In this document: positions 44,869 to 54,031 of the stretch, piece by piece
Layout: every line of letters starts with the position of its first letter
Position numbering within the stretch: position 1 is the stretch's first letter
Origin: Deltaproteobacteria bacterium
Lineage (GTDB): Bacteria > Bdellovibrionota > Bdellovibrionia > Bdellovibrionales > Bdellovibrionaceae
Direction of reading: 5' to 3'
Assembly (NCBI GenBank): GCA_017302835.1
Contig: JAFLCC010000006.1
Location: forward strand, 62,001 to 126,000
DNA length: 64,000 nucleotides
Position numbers and translations under genes: made by a program
The notes under the pieces: generated by a model
Database searches by the model: none
Told to the model about the DNA's origin: nothing
What the model saw: only the letters and a program-made list of their open reading frames with translations

Positions 44869-44937
44869 CACTCTCTCAGCAGTTCCCAGTCAAAAATAGT
44901 GTTGAATTGGAGAGTTTTAGGCTTGCTTGATTAAGAA

Positions 44938-47559
44938 CTAATAAATCTTTTCCTGGGAGAAATCTTTTTTTCGAGACTGGTACTTATGTTCCTGGGAGAG
45001 ATTTCCGTCGCTGAGGCCATAGCTTTCCTGGGTTTTTAAATGGAGTAATGTTTTTTCTGCAGTTTGCAACCCATGTAAGAAGTAAAGATAATTTTGAAGT
45101 TTAAAAATGAGTTCCGAACCGGATTCATTTAAAGCCTCGTACCTCAAATTTCCAAGTCCCAGTTTCCTCCACGAAGAAACATATTTTATGGCTGATTGCG
45201 CTTTTGCATGGAACATGGTGTTTCGGCACTCATGATCTGGCTTGATCCAATGAAGATGATTAAATTGATCTTTCAATTGGACAAGATGTTTTTCGCAGGG
45301 CTTGCCGCAGTCTTTATAGCTGGAGCCATTACTTAAAAAGGCAGCAAAAACACAATGCTCCATATGAAAGCTTGGCATGTATTGATGAACGGTGATTTCT
45401 AGTTTTTCCGCCGGTGATTTTTTTAATATATTTTCTACTTGAAGTTGGTTGAGGTCGTAGGAAAGACAAAGGCGGGAAAGTCCCTTTGACAAAAGGTAGG
45501 CAACAGTGAAGTGATTGGTGACATTTAAACTGAAATCCCCAATTAATTCTCCTTGAAAAGGTTGACTGTGTTGAAAGTAATAAAGGGCTCCCAAATTCCG
45601 TATCAAAATCACATCAGGATTTAAAGAAGCGATCGTTTTGAGGTTTGTATATTCTTGTGGTTTTAAAATTCTCGTGGTGGCGATTCCCACTTTGATTTTT
45701 TTATTTCGCAAGCTTTCCATGGAAGGTCGATAGTCTCGGCCAAATTCAAAATCCAGAAGTATGAAATTAAAATCAGAAGCTTGAAATTTATTTTCATCTA
45801 GGGCTAAAATAAAATCTTCAACCTGTTGGCGATTTCTCAGTAAAACATTGAAGTTAATTTGTCGCAGGTCTGATATGTTTTCTAACTTTGTAGAATCGAT
45901 AAAATTTGGATTCAAATCCTTACAAGAAAAAGATTTAAAATGAAAATCCTTTTCCGAATGGAAATCGATTCGATGAGTTTTTCTTTTTTCACTGAGCTCT
46001 TGAATTAAAGATTGTCTCAGATTTTTTAGTTCTTTGGCATTTAAAAAGATATCTTCATTTGTCGTTCGATGGATATTTAATTTTCGCAATTTAAACACAC
46101 TACCACCCAGAGAAGAAAATTCATTTTGAATAGCTTCATCTGTGAGGGGGTGTTTTTCTGCGGGCACCCCATTTGACAAGGTTTCTTTAGTGAGTGAAAA
46201 ACGGCCGTCAGAAATCTGAGCAAGTAAGGGTTTATGGAGCGAAAGAGTGATGGAAATATCAATAGGGATACGTTTAAAGAAATTCTTATCTTGAAAAGAT
46301 TTGAGAAGGTCTTTTTTTTGCTCTTTTTGATGATTTAAATAAAGCTTAGCATTTTTGAATTCTCTCTCCACTCCATTCCCTGGCGTGAAATCTTTTGAAA
46401 TGCCAATCCGGTACAAATTATCTTTTTCTTTTTTAACAGAAAAAATAAAACTTCCCCATTCCTTTTTTTCAGATGAAACATCTAGGATCCAAAGTAGACC
46501 ATCTCCCGAAGTTAAGTGGATGTCTTTTTCCAACTCCACCAAAAGTACAGGAGCCTTCAATTGAGAATCGTATTCGAATTGTAGGACCTTTCCAATTAAA
46601 TTGCCTCGATGAGAGCTGTAGGTTCCATCAACTAATTTTTGGTGTTGGACGCCATGGAGCCACCCAGAAAAAAAACCGCGGGAATATTGTACTGCCATAT
46701 TGTTTTTAGCAATTTGAATTTCTTCAGAGTTTAATGATCTTCCATTTAAATATTGATCCATGGCCTTTCGAAACTCTCTGGCGCAACTGGCAACATACTC
46801 AGGTGTTTTGAGGCGACCTTCTACCTTAAAACTCGTAACTCCTATTTTCATCAATTCAGGAATTTCTTGAATGCCGCACAGATCTTGGGGAGAAACAAGG
46901 AATTCTTTTTCCAAGTTTGTTTTCTTTTCACCATCCACTATCAATTCATAGCTAAAACGACAACTTTGCGCACATTGACCTCTGTTGGCTGATCTTCCCC
47001 CTAGGGACTCTGACGTGAAACACTGTCCTGAATAGGAAACGCAAAGGGCCCCGTGGACAAAAACCTCAAGCTCTTTGTGGGTTCTTTCTTTAATACTTTT
47101 AATTTCAGACAAGGAATTTTCCCTGCCAAGAACAAAGCGTTTAAAGTTTAAATCTTCAAGAAGTTGGATAGCCAGATCATTAGTGATGGTCATTTGGGTG
47201 GAGGCATGAAGTGGTTGATGGGGCGAGAGGCTTCGTAGGATTTGGGCTAACCCCAGATCTTGAATAATAAAGGCGTCTGGTTTTAGGGGCAGAACTTGGC
47301 AGACAGCTTCAATAACTTTTTCAAGTTCTTCTTCGAAGATCACAATATTTAAAGCAAGATTGACTTTGACACCAAAGAGGTGGGCGGTCTCAATAATATC
47401 TTTCAGTTCTTCTAATTCAAAATCATAGCTTCTTCCCCTAGCATTGAATCCAGGAAAACCCACATAAATGGCATCGGCTCCATTATGAATGGCTGCCAAA
47501 GCCATTTCTTTTTGCCCCACGGGCAGCAATAATTCAAAAGGGTTCGTTAATTCTTTCAT
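44938..47559 (-). CDS. Peptidase U32 family protein (RlhA-like)
   Basis: An 873-residue U32 family protein. Residues 8-280 form a U32 TIM barrel (LLLPVGQKEMALAAIHNGADAIYVG, then the iron-sulphur-type cysteine cluster CVSYSGQCF..GRSANRGQCAQSCR). Residues 300-520 cover a DUF3656-like beta domain, and the last 300 residues form a second barrel-like half with CVFAAF...DCGKPC...HECR. E. coli RlhA (YdcP) is a shorter relative that hydroxylates C2501 of 23S rRNA using prephenate. That role is likely but not proven here. Length is well above RlhA (653 aa). Confidence 0.85.
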   Translation of the reverse strand: MKELTNPFELLLPVGQKEMALAAIHNGADAIYVGFPGFNARGRSYDFELEELKDIIETAHLFGVKVNLALNIVIFEEELEKVIEAVCQVLPLKPDAFIIQDLGLAQILRSLSPHQPLHASTQMTITNDLAIQLLEDLNFKRFVLGRENSLSEIKSIKERTHKELEVFVHGALCVSYSGQCFTSESLGGRSANRGQCAQSCRFSYELIVDGEKKTNLEKEFLVSPQDLCGIQEIPELMKIGVTSFKVEGRLKTPEYVASCAREFRKAMDQYLNGRSLNSEEIQIAKNNMAVQYSRGFFSGWLHGVQHQKLVDGTYSSHRGNLIGKVLQFEYDSQLKAPVLLVELEKDIHLTSGDGLLWILDVSSEKKEWGSFIFSVKKEKDNLYRIGISKDFTPGNGVEREFKNAKLYLNHQKEQKKDLLKSFQDKNFFKRIPIDISITLSLHKPLLAQISDGRFSLTKETLSNGVPAEKHPLTDEAIQNEFSSLGGSVFKLRKLNIHRTTNEDIFLNAKELKNLRQSLIQELSEKRKTHRIDFHSEKDFHFKSFSCKDLNPNFIDSTKLENISDLRQINFNVLLRNRQQVEDFILALDENKFQASDFNFILLDFEFGRDYRPSMESLRNKKIKVGIATTRILKPQEYTNLKTIASLNPDVILIRNLGALYYFQHSQPFQGELIGDFSLNVTNHFTVAYLLSKGLSRLCLSYDLNQLQVENILKKSPAEKLEITVHQYMPSFHMEHCVFAAFLSNGSSYKDCGKPCEKHLVQLKDQFNHLHWIKPDHECRNTMFHAKAQSAIKYVSSWRKLGLGNLRYEALNESGSELIFKLQNYLYFLHGLQTAEKTLLHLKTQESYGLSDGNLSQEHKYQSRKKDFSQEKIY

Positions 47560-47717
47560 TGAGAGTTAGGTCTTACTAAAGATTCCACGAATTTCCTATA
47601 GCTAACACGTTTTTGAATAAGCTACATGAACTGTCTAATTCTGAGACAGTTTTTGATTTTTCTGAGCTATTAAATGCAATTGATCAGACTTAGACCCCAT
47701 TTTATTGGGTATGAAAC

Positions 47718-49889
47718 GTGCAATTGAAATACTCGATGATAAAGGGTGCTGTCATATTCATATTTTTACTTATATTAGGTTGTGGAAAAGGGTTTAAGAC
47801 CAAAGAAAATCCCTACTTAGAAAAAGTTATTGAAATCGAAGATGCCAAGCAAAAAGAAAATCGAGGAGCTAATAACGAAGATAATCAAGGAACGGCTCAG
47901 GAAAATCCAGACAAGCCATTGATCGCTGACTCTGGCGAAGTTATTCGTAAAGAAAAATGGACCCAGGACTTGCCTCAAAAGTATGATGATGTGGGTGACT
48001 TTTATCGTGTTAAAGAAATTCCTGGAATGTCTGAAAATGAAGTTTTAGATTCTGTTCAGACCCTAAATCCCGAACAAGTTCAGGGATCAAAGACGGTTCA
48101 GTTGTATCGAGGAAAATTAATATTAAGCCAAGTGAAACACCGATTTATAGTGAGTTCAAATAAAAATGAAGAGGCAAGAGAGCTCGAGGTAACCGGGGAT
48201 GTGACTTTTAGCAACCAGAGCACCTTTCCATTTGTTTTAAAAGGAAAAGCAACTGATTTCGAGTTCCCGTTAGAGATTGCTGACAAAAACTCTAATTTAA
48301 AGAATGTATTTAAGGCAAAGGCCATTTGTTTGAAAGAACCAGCTGAAAATTCCTCAGTCGGTGATTCAAATGCTTCAAATATAAGTGACGAGTGTGATAA
48401 ATTAGCTATCGATTTTTATTACAAAAATAAGGATGTTTTTTACACCGATCAGTTAATTTCGAAATCTTTTATTACTGCTGAAATTCAACATCCTGTTGAG
48501 GAGTTTGTAGTTCCTAATGAGTATTTTAATGGGATCCCCGAGGAAGAGTTAACTGATTACGATAAAAAACAAAAAAAGGGAAAGCACGAAGAGCCTCCCA
48601 GCACTGAGGATATCGCTAATCCCGAATTGCCATCCTATTTTATTAATCCAAATTTAGAAGATGTTTCTGCACTTTACCCTGAGGTTAAAAAAACTATAGA
48701 TGAAGCTAAAATAGAAAAAATTAAAGTTCCTAAGAAATTAAAGGTCCTGCCAGAACTGACTGGAGATGAAAAAATTCCAGAAGGTCCTGATTTGATAGGT
48801 CCACCTCCAGCCATGGATCTTAATCCTGGGTTACCGAAATCCCCACCTCTTGTGAAATCACCAAAGCCAAAGAAAGAAGAGGCAATTCCTAAGGTGGAGA
48901 GCCCTATCGCAGAGAACCCTAAGAAAGAGACAACTTTGCCTAACATAAAACCTGTTAAGCCGATCACGCCTGAATCCAAACCAGATGCCAAACCTGAATC
49001 CAAACCTGAATCCAAACCTGAAGCCAAACCTGAAGCCAAACCAAAGCAGCCTGTTGTCGATGGTCCTCCTGCTCATCGTCCACCTGCAAACCCTGCAAAC
49101 CCTGCAAGTCCAGCAAGTCCAGCAAGTCCAGCTAAGCCTGGTGCTGCGGTTGTTGAGGTGACTGCCAATAATCAACGCCCTAAGGATCAGGCCTGGGGAA
49201 AGCCTCACACTGGGAGATATATCAAGAGCCAGCAAAGAACTATTTTCTTAACTCAGTCTAATAGTTTGCTAGAGGCTTTTCAAAAAATAGGACCCGATTC
49301 TGGATTTTCGATATGGAGCCCAAAAAAGTTAAGACATTACGGCACCTATGATATTGTCGAATCCATTGTCAATATAGGAGAATGGATCAAAGACAATATT
49401 CCTAGCTTCACCTTAAAAGTGAATGACATGTCAGGAAAAAATGGCGGAAACATAGGTCATTCTAGCCATAAAACAGGGATGGATGTGGATTTGTCCTATG
49501 TGACAAAGAATCCAAAAATGGCATTTATGGATATGGATCGAGTCAAAGGGGCCTTGCCACACCCTGAATTTCAGGGGGCTGAGCAGTGGAAACTTTTCAA
49601 AGCCGCTTTTGATTTGGCTCCTGTAGAGGTTATTTATGTGAATCGGAAGATTAAAAATGAAATGTGCCGGCAGGCCTTATTATCCAAGGATTTGCCGTCA
49701 AATACCGATACGAAATCAGAGGCAGCTAGAATGTTGACTCGCCTAGTGGTTATTGATAACAACCACGGTGACCATTGGCATTTAAGAATGGATTGTAAAA
49801 CTCTTAATTTTATGAAAGTACAAAGAAATTGTATCTCTCAGCCCCAACCGTTTGTGGGGCCAGAATGTCAAAAAATCAGCCTGAAATAA
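47718..49889 (+). CDS. LAS-family (MepA-like) murein endopeptidase lipoprotein
   Basis: A 723-residue exported lipoprotein: the lipobox is LILGC (Cys21). Residues 330-480 are a Pro/Lys/Glu/Ala-rich linker with tandem repeats. The C-terminal 220 residues resemble MepA/M74 (LAS superfamily): the first zinc block is GHSSHKTGMDVDLSYV and the last is DNNHGDHWHLRMDC. It should cut peptidoglycan cross-links. The start is GTG at 47718; an ATG at 47736 would leave a very short signal peptide. Fits a role in cell-wall growth or in prey-wall modification. Confidence 0.85.
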   Translation: MQLKYSMIKGAVIFIFLLILGCGKGFKTKENPYLEKVIEIEDAKQKENRGANNEDNQGTAQENPDKPLIADSGEVIRKEKWTQDLPQKYDDVGDFYRVKEIPGMSENEVLDSVQTLNPEQVQGSKTVQLYRGKLILSQVKHRFIVSSNKNEEARELEVTGDVTFSNQSTFPFVLKGKATDFEFPLEIADKNSNLKNVFKAKAICLKEPAENSSVGDSNASNISDECDKLAIDFYYKNKDVFYTDQLISKSFITAEIQHPVEEFVVPNEYFNGIPEEELTDYDKKQKKGKHEEPPSTEDIANPELPSYFINPNLEDVSALYPEVKKTIDEAKIEKIKVPKKLKVLPELTGDEKIPEGPDLIGPPPAMDLNPGLPKSPPLVKSPKPKKEEAIPKVESPIAENPKKETTLPNIKPVKPITPESKPDAKPESKPESKPEAKPEAKPKQPVVDGPPAHRPPANPANPASPASPASPAKPGAAVVEVTANNQRPKDQAWGKPHTGRYIKSQQRTIFLTQSNSLLEAFQKIGPDSGFSIWSPKKLRHYGTYDIVESIVNIGEWIKDNIPSFTLKVNDMSGKNGGNIGHSSHKTGMDVDLSYVTKNPKMAFMDMDRVKGALPHPEFQGAEQWKLFKAAFDLAPVEVIYVNRKIKNEMCRQALLSKDLPSNTDTKSEAARMLTRLVVIDNNHGDHWHLRMDCKTLNFMKVQRNCISQPQPFVGPECQKISLK
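48971..49136 (+). repeat. In-frame coding tandem repeats
   Basis: Two adjacent arrays in the MepA-like gene: about four to five 12-base units (TCCAAACCTGAA / GCCAAACCTGAA) at 48976-49040, and five to six 9-base units (CCTGCAAAC / CCAGCAAGT) at 49081-49136. Both code a Pro-rich linker and keep frame, so slippage would change linker length only. Confidence 0.75.
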
Positions 49890-49993
49890 TACTTGCCATT
49901 GTGTATTATTTTGTTTAAATCATGTCTCAACCAATCAGGCTCAAAAAGTGTTTATAAATTTTTATAATCCGCCTCGTTTGAGAAAGGCATAGT

Positions 49994-50185
49994 ATGAAAC
50001 AGAAAACCCATTCGGGGGCAAAAAAACGCATGCGTTTGTTGCCAAGTGGTAAAGTGAAAAGAAAGCAAACTAAAATGCGTCACTTAAACTCTCACATGAA
50101 ATCAAAAACCAAGAGACATTTAGGTCAAACAGCTTATGTTGACGATGCTAACATGTACCAAACAAGCCGAACGCTTGTATTCTAA
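49994..50185 (+). CDS. rpmI: 50S ribosomal protein L35
   Basis: A 63-residue L35: KQKTHSGAKKRMRLLPSGKVKRKQ and H-LNSHMKSKTKRHL are conserved. GAAAGG precedes the ATG. It is nine bases from rplT. The usual first gene infC is missing here; the preceding gene is an endopeptidase. Confidence 0.97.
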   Translation: MKQKTHSGAKKRMRLLPSGKVKRKQTKMRHLNSHMKSKTKRHLGQTAYVDDANMYQTSRTLVF

Positions 50186-50194
50186 GGAGAAAAA

Positions 50195-50542
50195 ATGCCA
50201 CGCGTAAAATCAGGTAAAACAAATCATGCACGTCATAAAAAAGTATTAAAAAGAGCTAAGGGTTTTTACTCAGCCGGCTCCAGAGCTTTCATCCATGCAA
50301 CTGAAAAAGTGGATAGAGCTATGGCCTATATGTTCAAAGGTCGTAAGATGCGAAAAAGAGAATTTCGCGCTCTTTGGAATCAAAGGATCAATGCCGCAGC
50401 CAGATTGAATGGGACTTCCTATTCAAGACTTATTGGTGGGCTTATCAAAGCGGGTGTTGAGGTGAATAGAAAGAATTTATCAGAATTAGCTATTAATGAT
50501 CCAACAGCTTTTACAAAAATGTGCGGTTACGCCCTTAAATAA
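50195..50542 (+). CDS. rplT: 50S ribosomal protein L20
   Basis: A 115-residue L20: PRVKSGKTNHARHKKVLKRAKG at the N terminus, RAMAYMFKGRKMRKREFRALW in the middle and the L20 C-terminal helix. TAAGGAG precedes the ATG. L20 in other bacteria represses its own operon by binding the leader. It is followed by a terminator. Confidence 0.97.
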   Translation: MPRVKSGKTNHARHKKVLKRAKGFYSAGSRAFIHATEKVDRAMAYMFKGRKMRKREFRALWNQRINAAARLNGTSYSRLIGGLIKAGVEVNRKNLSELAINDPTAFTKMCGYALK

Positions 50543-50580
50543 GATAGTGAATTAAATCATCAGATTAAAGCAAATTAATA

Positions 50581-50612
50581 AAGGGCTTTCCCAAAGAAAG
50601 CCCTTTTCTTTT
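50581..50612 (+). terminator. Rho-independent terminator after rplT
   Basis: Arms AAGGGCTTTC (50581-50590) and GAAAGCCCTT (50596-50605) with a five-base loop, then TTCTTTT. Confidence 0.88.
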
Positions 50613-50623
50613 GGAAAAAAAAT

Positions 50624-51703
50624 ATGGGATCAGAGCTTCAAGAGTTTAAAAAAAGAAAAAAAGATCATATTCAAATGGCTCTTAATAAAGAATCACAGTA
50701 TTTGAAAACAAATCCATTAGAAAAAATAAAATTAAAGCATACCGCGTTTCCAGAGTTAGATTGGTCAGAATTAGATTCTACATGTTATTATTTAGAGCAT
50801 CAATTAGGAGCTCCTTTTTTTATAAGCTCTATGACCGCAGGACATGATAAGGGAATGGAAATTAATTTAGCACTTGCTGAATTAAGTGCTGAAAAAAAAA
50901 TATTGATGGGAGTAGGGTCCCAACGGCGTGAGCTTTTTGATGATTCGGCAAAAAAAGAATGGAAAAAGCTCAGAAAAAAAAATCCTAAAGCTTTATTGTT
51001 ATCAAATATCGGCTTAAGTCAGTTGATTCAAACTCCCGCAGATAAAATTCTTCAAATTATAGATAATTTAGAATCTATAGGCTTAATCATTCACACAAAT
51101 CCCCTGCAGGAGTGCATCCAAAAAGAAGGAACTCCTCAATTTAAAATGGGGCTAAGTTCTATTGAAAGGTTAGTAAGAGCGGTTCCAGTTCCAGTGATTG
51201 TGAAAGAAGTGGGAAATGGTTTTTCAGAAGAAGACAGAAGACGCTTAAAAAATACAGGGATATACGCTTTAGATCTATCGGCGAAGGGAGGAACCGATTG
51301 GTCCAGAGTAGAAGCTCTTCGCTTTCCCAGGAATTCCAAAGAACGAGCCTCTGGATTTATTTTTTCGGAATGGGGTTATAGTCTTCCTGAAATGATGCTA
51401 GATAGTGAAAAATTAAATCTTTCATATGAAACCTGGGGCAGTGGTGGTATAAGATCGGGATTAGATATTGCGAAGGTTCTGGCTTTGGGCTGTCAAAAAG
51501 TGGGTCTGGCTCAACCCTGGTTAGAGGCTTTGTTAAAACCTGCGGCGAAAAATGGCAGGATTAGTGAGTGCAAACTAAATAAAAAAGCATTGTATGATTT
51601 TTACACTCAGATAGAGAAAGAAATGAAAGTAGCTCTTTTTTGTACGGGATCAAAAAATATTAAAGAGTTACAAAACAAAAAGGTTATGTATGTCGCGGAT
51701 TAA
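50624..51703 (+). CDS. fni: Isopentenyl-diphosphate isomerase type 2
   Basis: An FMN-dependent IPP/DMAPP isomerase of 359 residues: RKKDHIQMAL near the N terminus, FFISSMTAGHDKG, MGVGSQRR, the lysine block VIVKEVGNGFS, LDLSAKGGTDWSRVE, and WGSGGIRSGLDIAK. It is the first gene of the mevalonate operon, and its end overlaps mvaA by 14 bases. The start ATG is only just after the rplT terminator, so an independent promoter must lie close by. Confidence 0.94.
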   Translation: MGSELQEFKKRKKDHIQMALNKESQYLKTNPLEKIKLKHTAFPELDWSELDSTCYYLEHQLGAPFFISSMTAGHDKGMEINLALAELSAEKKILMGVGSQRRELFDDSAKKEWKKLRKKNPKALLLSNIGLSQLIQTPADKILQIIDNLESIGLIIHTNPLQECIQKEGTPQFKMGLSSIERLVRAVPVPVIVKEVGNGFSEEDRRRLKNTGIYALDLSAKGGTDWSRVEALRFPRNSKERASGFIFSEWGYSLPEMMLDSEKLNLSYETWGSGGIRSGLDIAKVLALGCQKVGLAQPWLEALLKPAAKNGRISECKLNKKALYDFYTQIEKEMKVALFCTGSKNIKELQNKKVMYVAD

Positions 51704-52988
51704 AAACTTAAGTGATATATTCAAAGGTTTTTCAAAATTAAATTTAAATCAAAGAATTCAAAAAATTTTTGAAGCTGGGTCCATCAATGAAGAGGATTTA
51801 AAGTTTTTAAAGTCAGGTGGCCTCAAAGATACTCAATTAGGAGAAAAATTTATTGAAAATACAATTGGGTATTTTCAGATGCCTATGGGGGTAGCCACCC
51901 AATTTTGTATTGATGGCAAAGAGCTTTTTATTCCCATGGCCGTGGAGGAAACTTCCATCATAGCTGCTGCAAGTAAAACCGCAAAATGGATTAAAGAAAC
52001 GGGAACTATCACTACCGAAGTTATGGGGACCGATATTATAGGGCAAATACAAATTGGAAAAGTTCGTCATCTTTCAAATCTTAAAAATGTAATTCACAAA
52101 AATAAAAACTTTCTTATTAATTTAGCTAATACAGAGGTCGTTCCTAATTTGGTTCAACGGGGTGGAGGCGTCCGCGATATACAGCTAAGGGAATTGAAAA
52201 GGGATGATGGTCAGGACATGGCGGTGATTCACATTTTGATGAATCCTTGTGATGCAATGGGGGCTAATCTCATCAACCAAGTTTGTGAGTTCTTAAAATC
52301 TCCAATTCAGGAACTGAGTAACGAAACGGTAACCATGTGTATCCTGTCCAATTTGGCAGATTCTAAAATAACAAGGGCCGTAGTTGAAATGCTCGTGGAT
52401 GAGGAACTTGGAATAAAAATCCAAGAAGCCAGTTTATTTGCAGAACTGGATTCCTATAGAGCGGCTACCAATAATAAAGGCGTTCTTAACGGTATTGATC
52501 CGATTCTTATTGCCACGGGAAATGATTGGAGAGCCGTTGAAGCGGGGATCCATGCCTACGCTGCCAGATCAGGACACTACACTTCTATTACCAAATGGAG
52601 ATTTGATAAAGACACAGGGATCCTGAAGGGAGTATTTGAAGCTCCTCTCATTGTTGGAACGGTGGGTGGAGTTACCAATTTGCATCCCATGGCAAAAATG
52701 TCACTTCGTATGTTAGGTGTACAGTCTTCCAATGACTTATCTAGAATAGCAGCAGCAGTTGGACTGGTCCAGAATCTGGGAGCTTTAAGAGCCTTGACCA
52801 CTGTAGGAATTATTGAAGGACATATGAAACTTCATATAAAAAATTTAAGCCTAGGAGTTGGTGCCACTGAAACAGAAATTCCTCTGCTAGAAACCAAACT
52901 TGAAGAAATTTTAACACTTACCAAAAGAATCACCTTAAGTCATGCTATGGAAGTTCTTAAAGAGATCCGAACCAGTCAGCGAATGTGA
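51690..52988 (+). CDS. mvaA: Hydroxymethylglutaryl-CoA reductase
   Basis: Makes mevalonate from HMG-CoA. A 432-residue class II-like enzyme: the substrate-binding segment MPMGVATQFCIDGKELFIPMAVEE, the DAMGANLINQVCE block (cofactor/active-site), and VGTVGGVTNLHPMAKMSL. Overlaps fni by 14 bases and the next kinase by four bases (GTGA). The cofactor preference (NADH or NADPH) cannot be read with confidence. HMG-CoA synthase (mvaS) is not in this operon. Confidence 0.93.
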   Translation: MSRIKNLSDIFKGFSKLNLNQRIQKIFEAGSINEEDLKFLKSGGLKDTQLGEKFIENTIGYFQMPMGVATQFCIDGKELFIPMAVEETSIIAAASKTAKWIKETGTITTEVMGTDIIGQIQIGKVRHLSNLKNVIHKNKNFLINLANTEVVPNLVQRGGGVRDIQLRELKRDDGQDMAVIHILMNPCDAMGANLINQVCEFLKSPIQELSNETVTMCILSNLADSKITRAVVEMLVDEELGIKIQEASLFAELDSYRAATNNKGVLNGIDPILIATGNDWRAVEAGIHAYAARSGHYTSITKWRFDKDTGILKGVFEAPLIVGTVGGVTNLHPMAKMSLRMLGVQSSNDLSRIAAAVGLVQNLGALRALTTVGIIEGHMKLHIKNLSLGVGATETEIPLLETKLEEILTLTKRITLSHAMEVLKEIRTSQRM

Positions 52989-54031
52989 AAACAGAATACT
53001 TTTCGTTAAAAATTCCAGGAAAAACTTTTATCTCCGGGGAGTACTTGGCTTTACGTGGAGGAAGCAGCTTGTTGGCCTCTACTCTTCCCGGGTTTGAAGT
53101 TTTTTTTATTCCTAAAAAGAAACAAACCAAAAAATTGGATTTGATTCCTCAACTTGCCGAAAAACATCAATTAAGTGTTGAAAAGTTTGATGTTTCCTTC
53201 TTAGGAAAAATTCAATCACCTGCGGAGATTTATTTTCAGAGACATCTAGAAGTGTTCAATGATTGGGAGATCCTTTTTTATGATGGCTATCAACAAAAAG
53301 GTGGGTTTGGGGCCAGCACCGCTCAATTTTTAGCACTTTATCAGTTTTGTCTTATTGAAAAAAATGATTTTAAGAATTTAAGTATAGAAGAAAAATCCCT
53401 AGAAACAATTCTTCTTGAATATTGGCAATGTCAAAGTGATTTAAGTCAAACGAGCCCCAGTGGAAATGATCTTTTGGCCCAACATTTTGCCGGTTTTAAT
53501 ATCATTGAAAAAGAATTTATTTCTAACAATCAAAATGAAGACAAAATTCAAAATAAAATGAAAATTCAACGTCGTTCGTTGGAATGGAAGTTCAAGAATT
53601 TAGATTTTACTCTTTGTTTGACGGGGAACAAAACTCCCACGCACACACATCTTCAAAACCTTAAAAGTTTTGATGAAAAAAAACTTGTTCAGATTCAAGG
53701 CAAAACTGAAGGGGCTTTTGATTCAGGAAATGAAAGATCTTTTGCAGAGGAAATTAACCATTGGTATGAAGAGCTCTTGGATCTTCAGTTAGTATGTGAA
53801 AACACTCAAAAATTAGTTAGGGATTTTAATAAAGAGATGAGTATCCATTCATCTCGAATGGCAATCAAAGGATGTGGGGCTTTAGGCAGTGATGTTCTTT
53901 TTATTTTGTATGACAAATCTGACACTTCATTGGTAAAAGACTGGCTCCATCATCATCAGCTATTAACTTCTTTTACATCTAATGATATATGGATCCAACC
54001 TATTCAGTTTGAAAGGAAAATATGGATTTAA
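52985..54031 (+). CDS. GHMP kinase, probable phosphomevalonate kinase
   Basis: A 348-residue GHMP kinase. KIPGKTFISGEYLALRGG at the N terminus is typical of mevalonate/phosphomevalonate kinases; the ATP loop is GGFGASTAQFLAL (near 108), and SQTSPSGNDLLAQHFAG is a substrate/catalytic block. With mvaD and mevalonate kinase separately encoded next door, phosphomevalonate kinase is the missing activity, so it is assigned by elimination. The GTG start overlaps the mvaA stop; the 3' end overlaps mvaD by ten bases. Confidence 0.78.
   Translation: MKTEYFSLKIPGKTFISGEYLALRGGSSLLASTLPGFEVFFIPKKKQTKKLDLIPQLAEKHQLSVEKFDVSFLGKIQSPAEIYFQRHLEVFNDWEILFYDGYQQKGGFGASTAQFLALYQFCLIEKNDFKNLSIEEKSLETILLEYWQCQSDLSQTSPSGNDLLAQHFAGFNIIEKEFISNNQNEDKIQNKMKIQRRSLEWKFKNLDFTLCLTGNKTPTHTHLQNLKSFDEKKLVQIQGKTEGAFDSGNERSFAEEINHWYEELLDLQLVCENTQKLVRDFNKEMSIHSSRMAIKGCGALGSDVLFILYDKSDTSLVKDWLHHHQLLTSFTSNDIWIQPIQFERKIWI

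Noticed and set aside
48674-49235. Two minus-strand frames with SGLDSGL and FRFGFRFG repeats
   Set aside because: They are antisense readings of the Pro/Lys repeat linker of the MepA-like lipoprotein gene.
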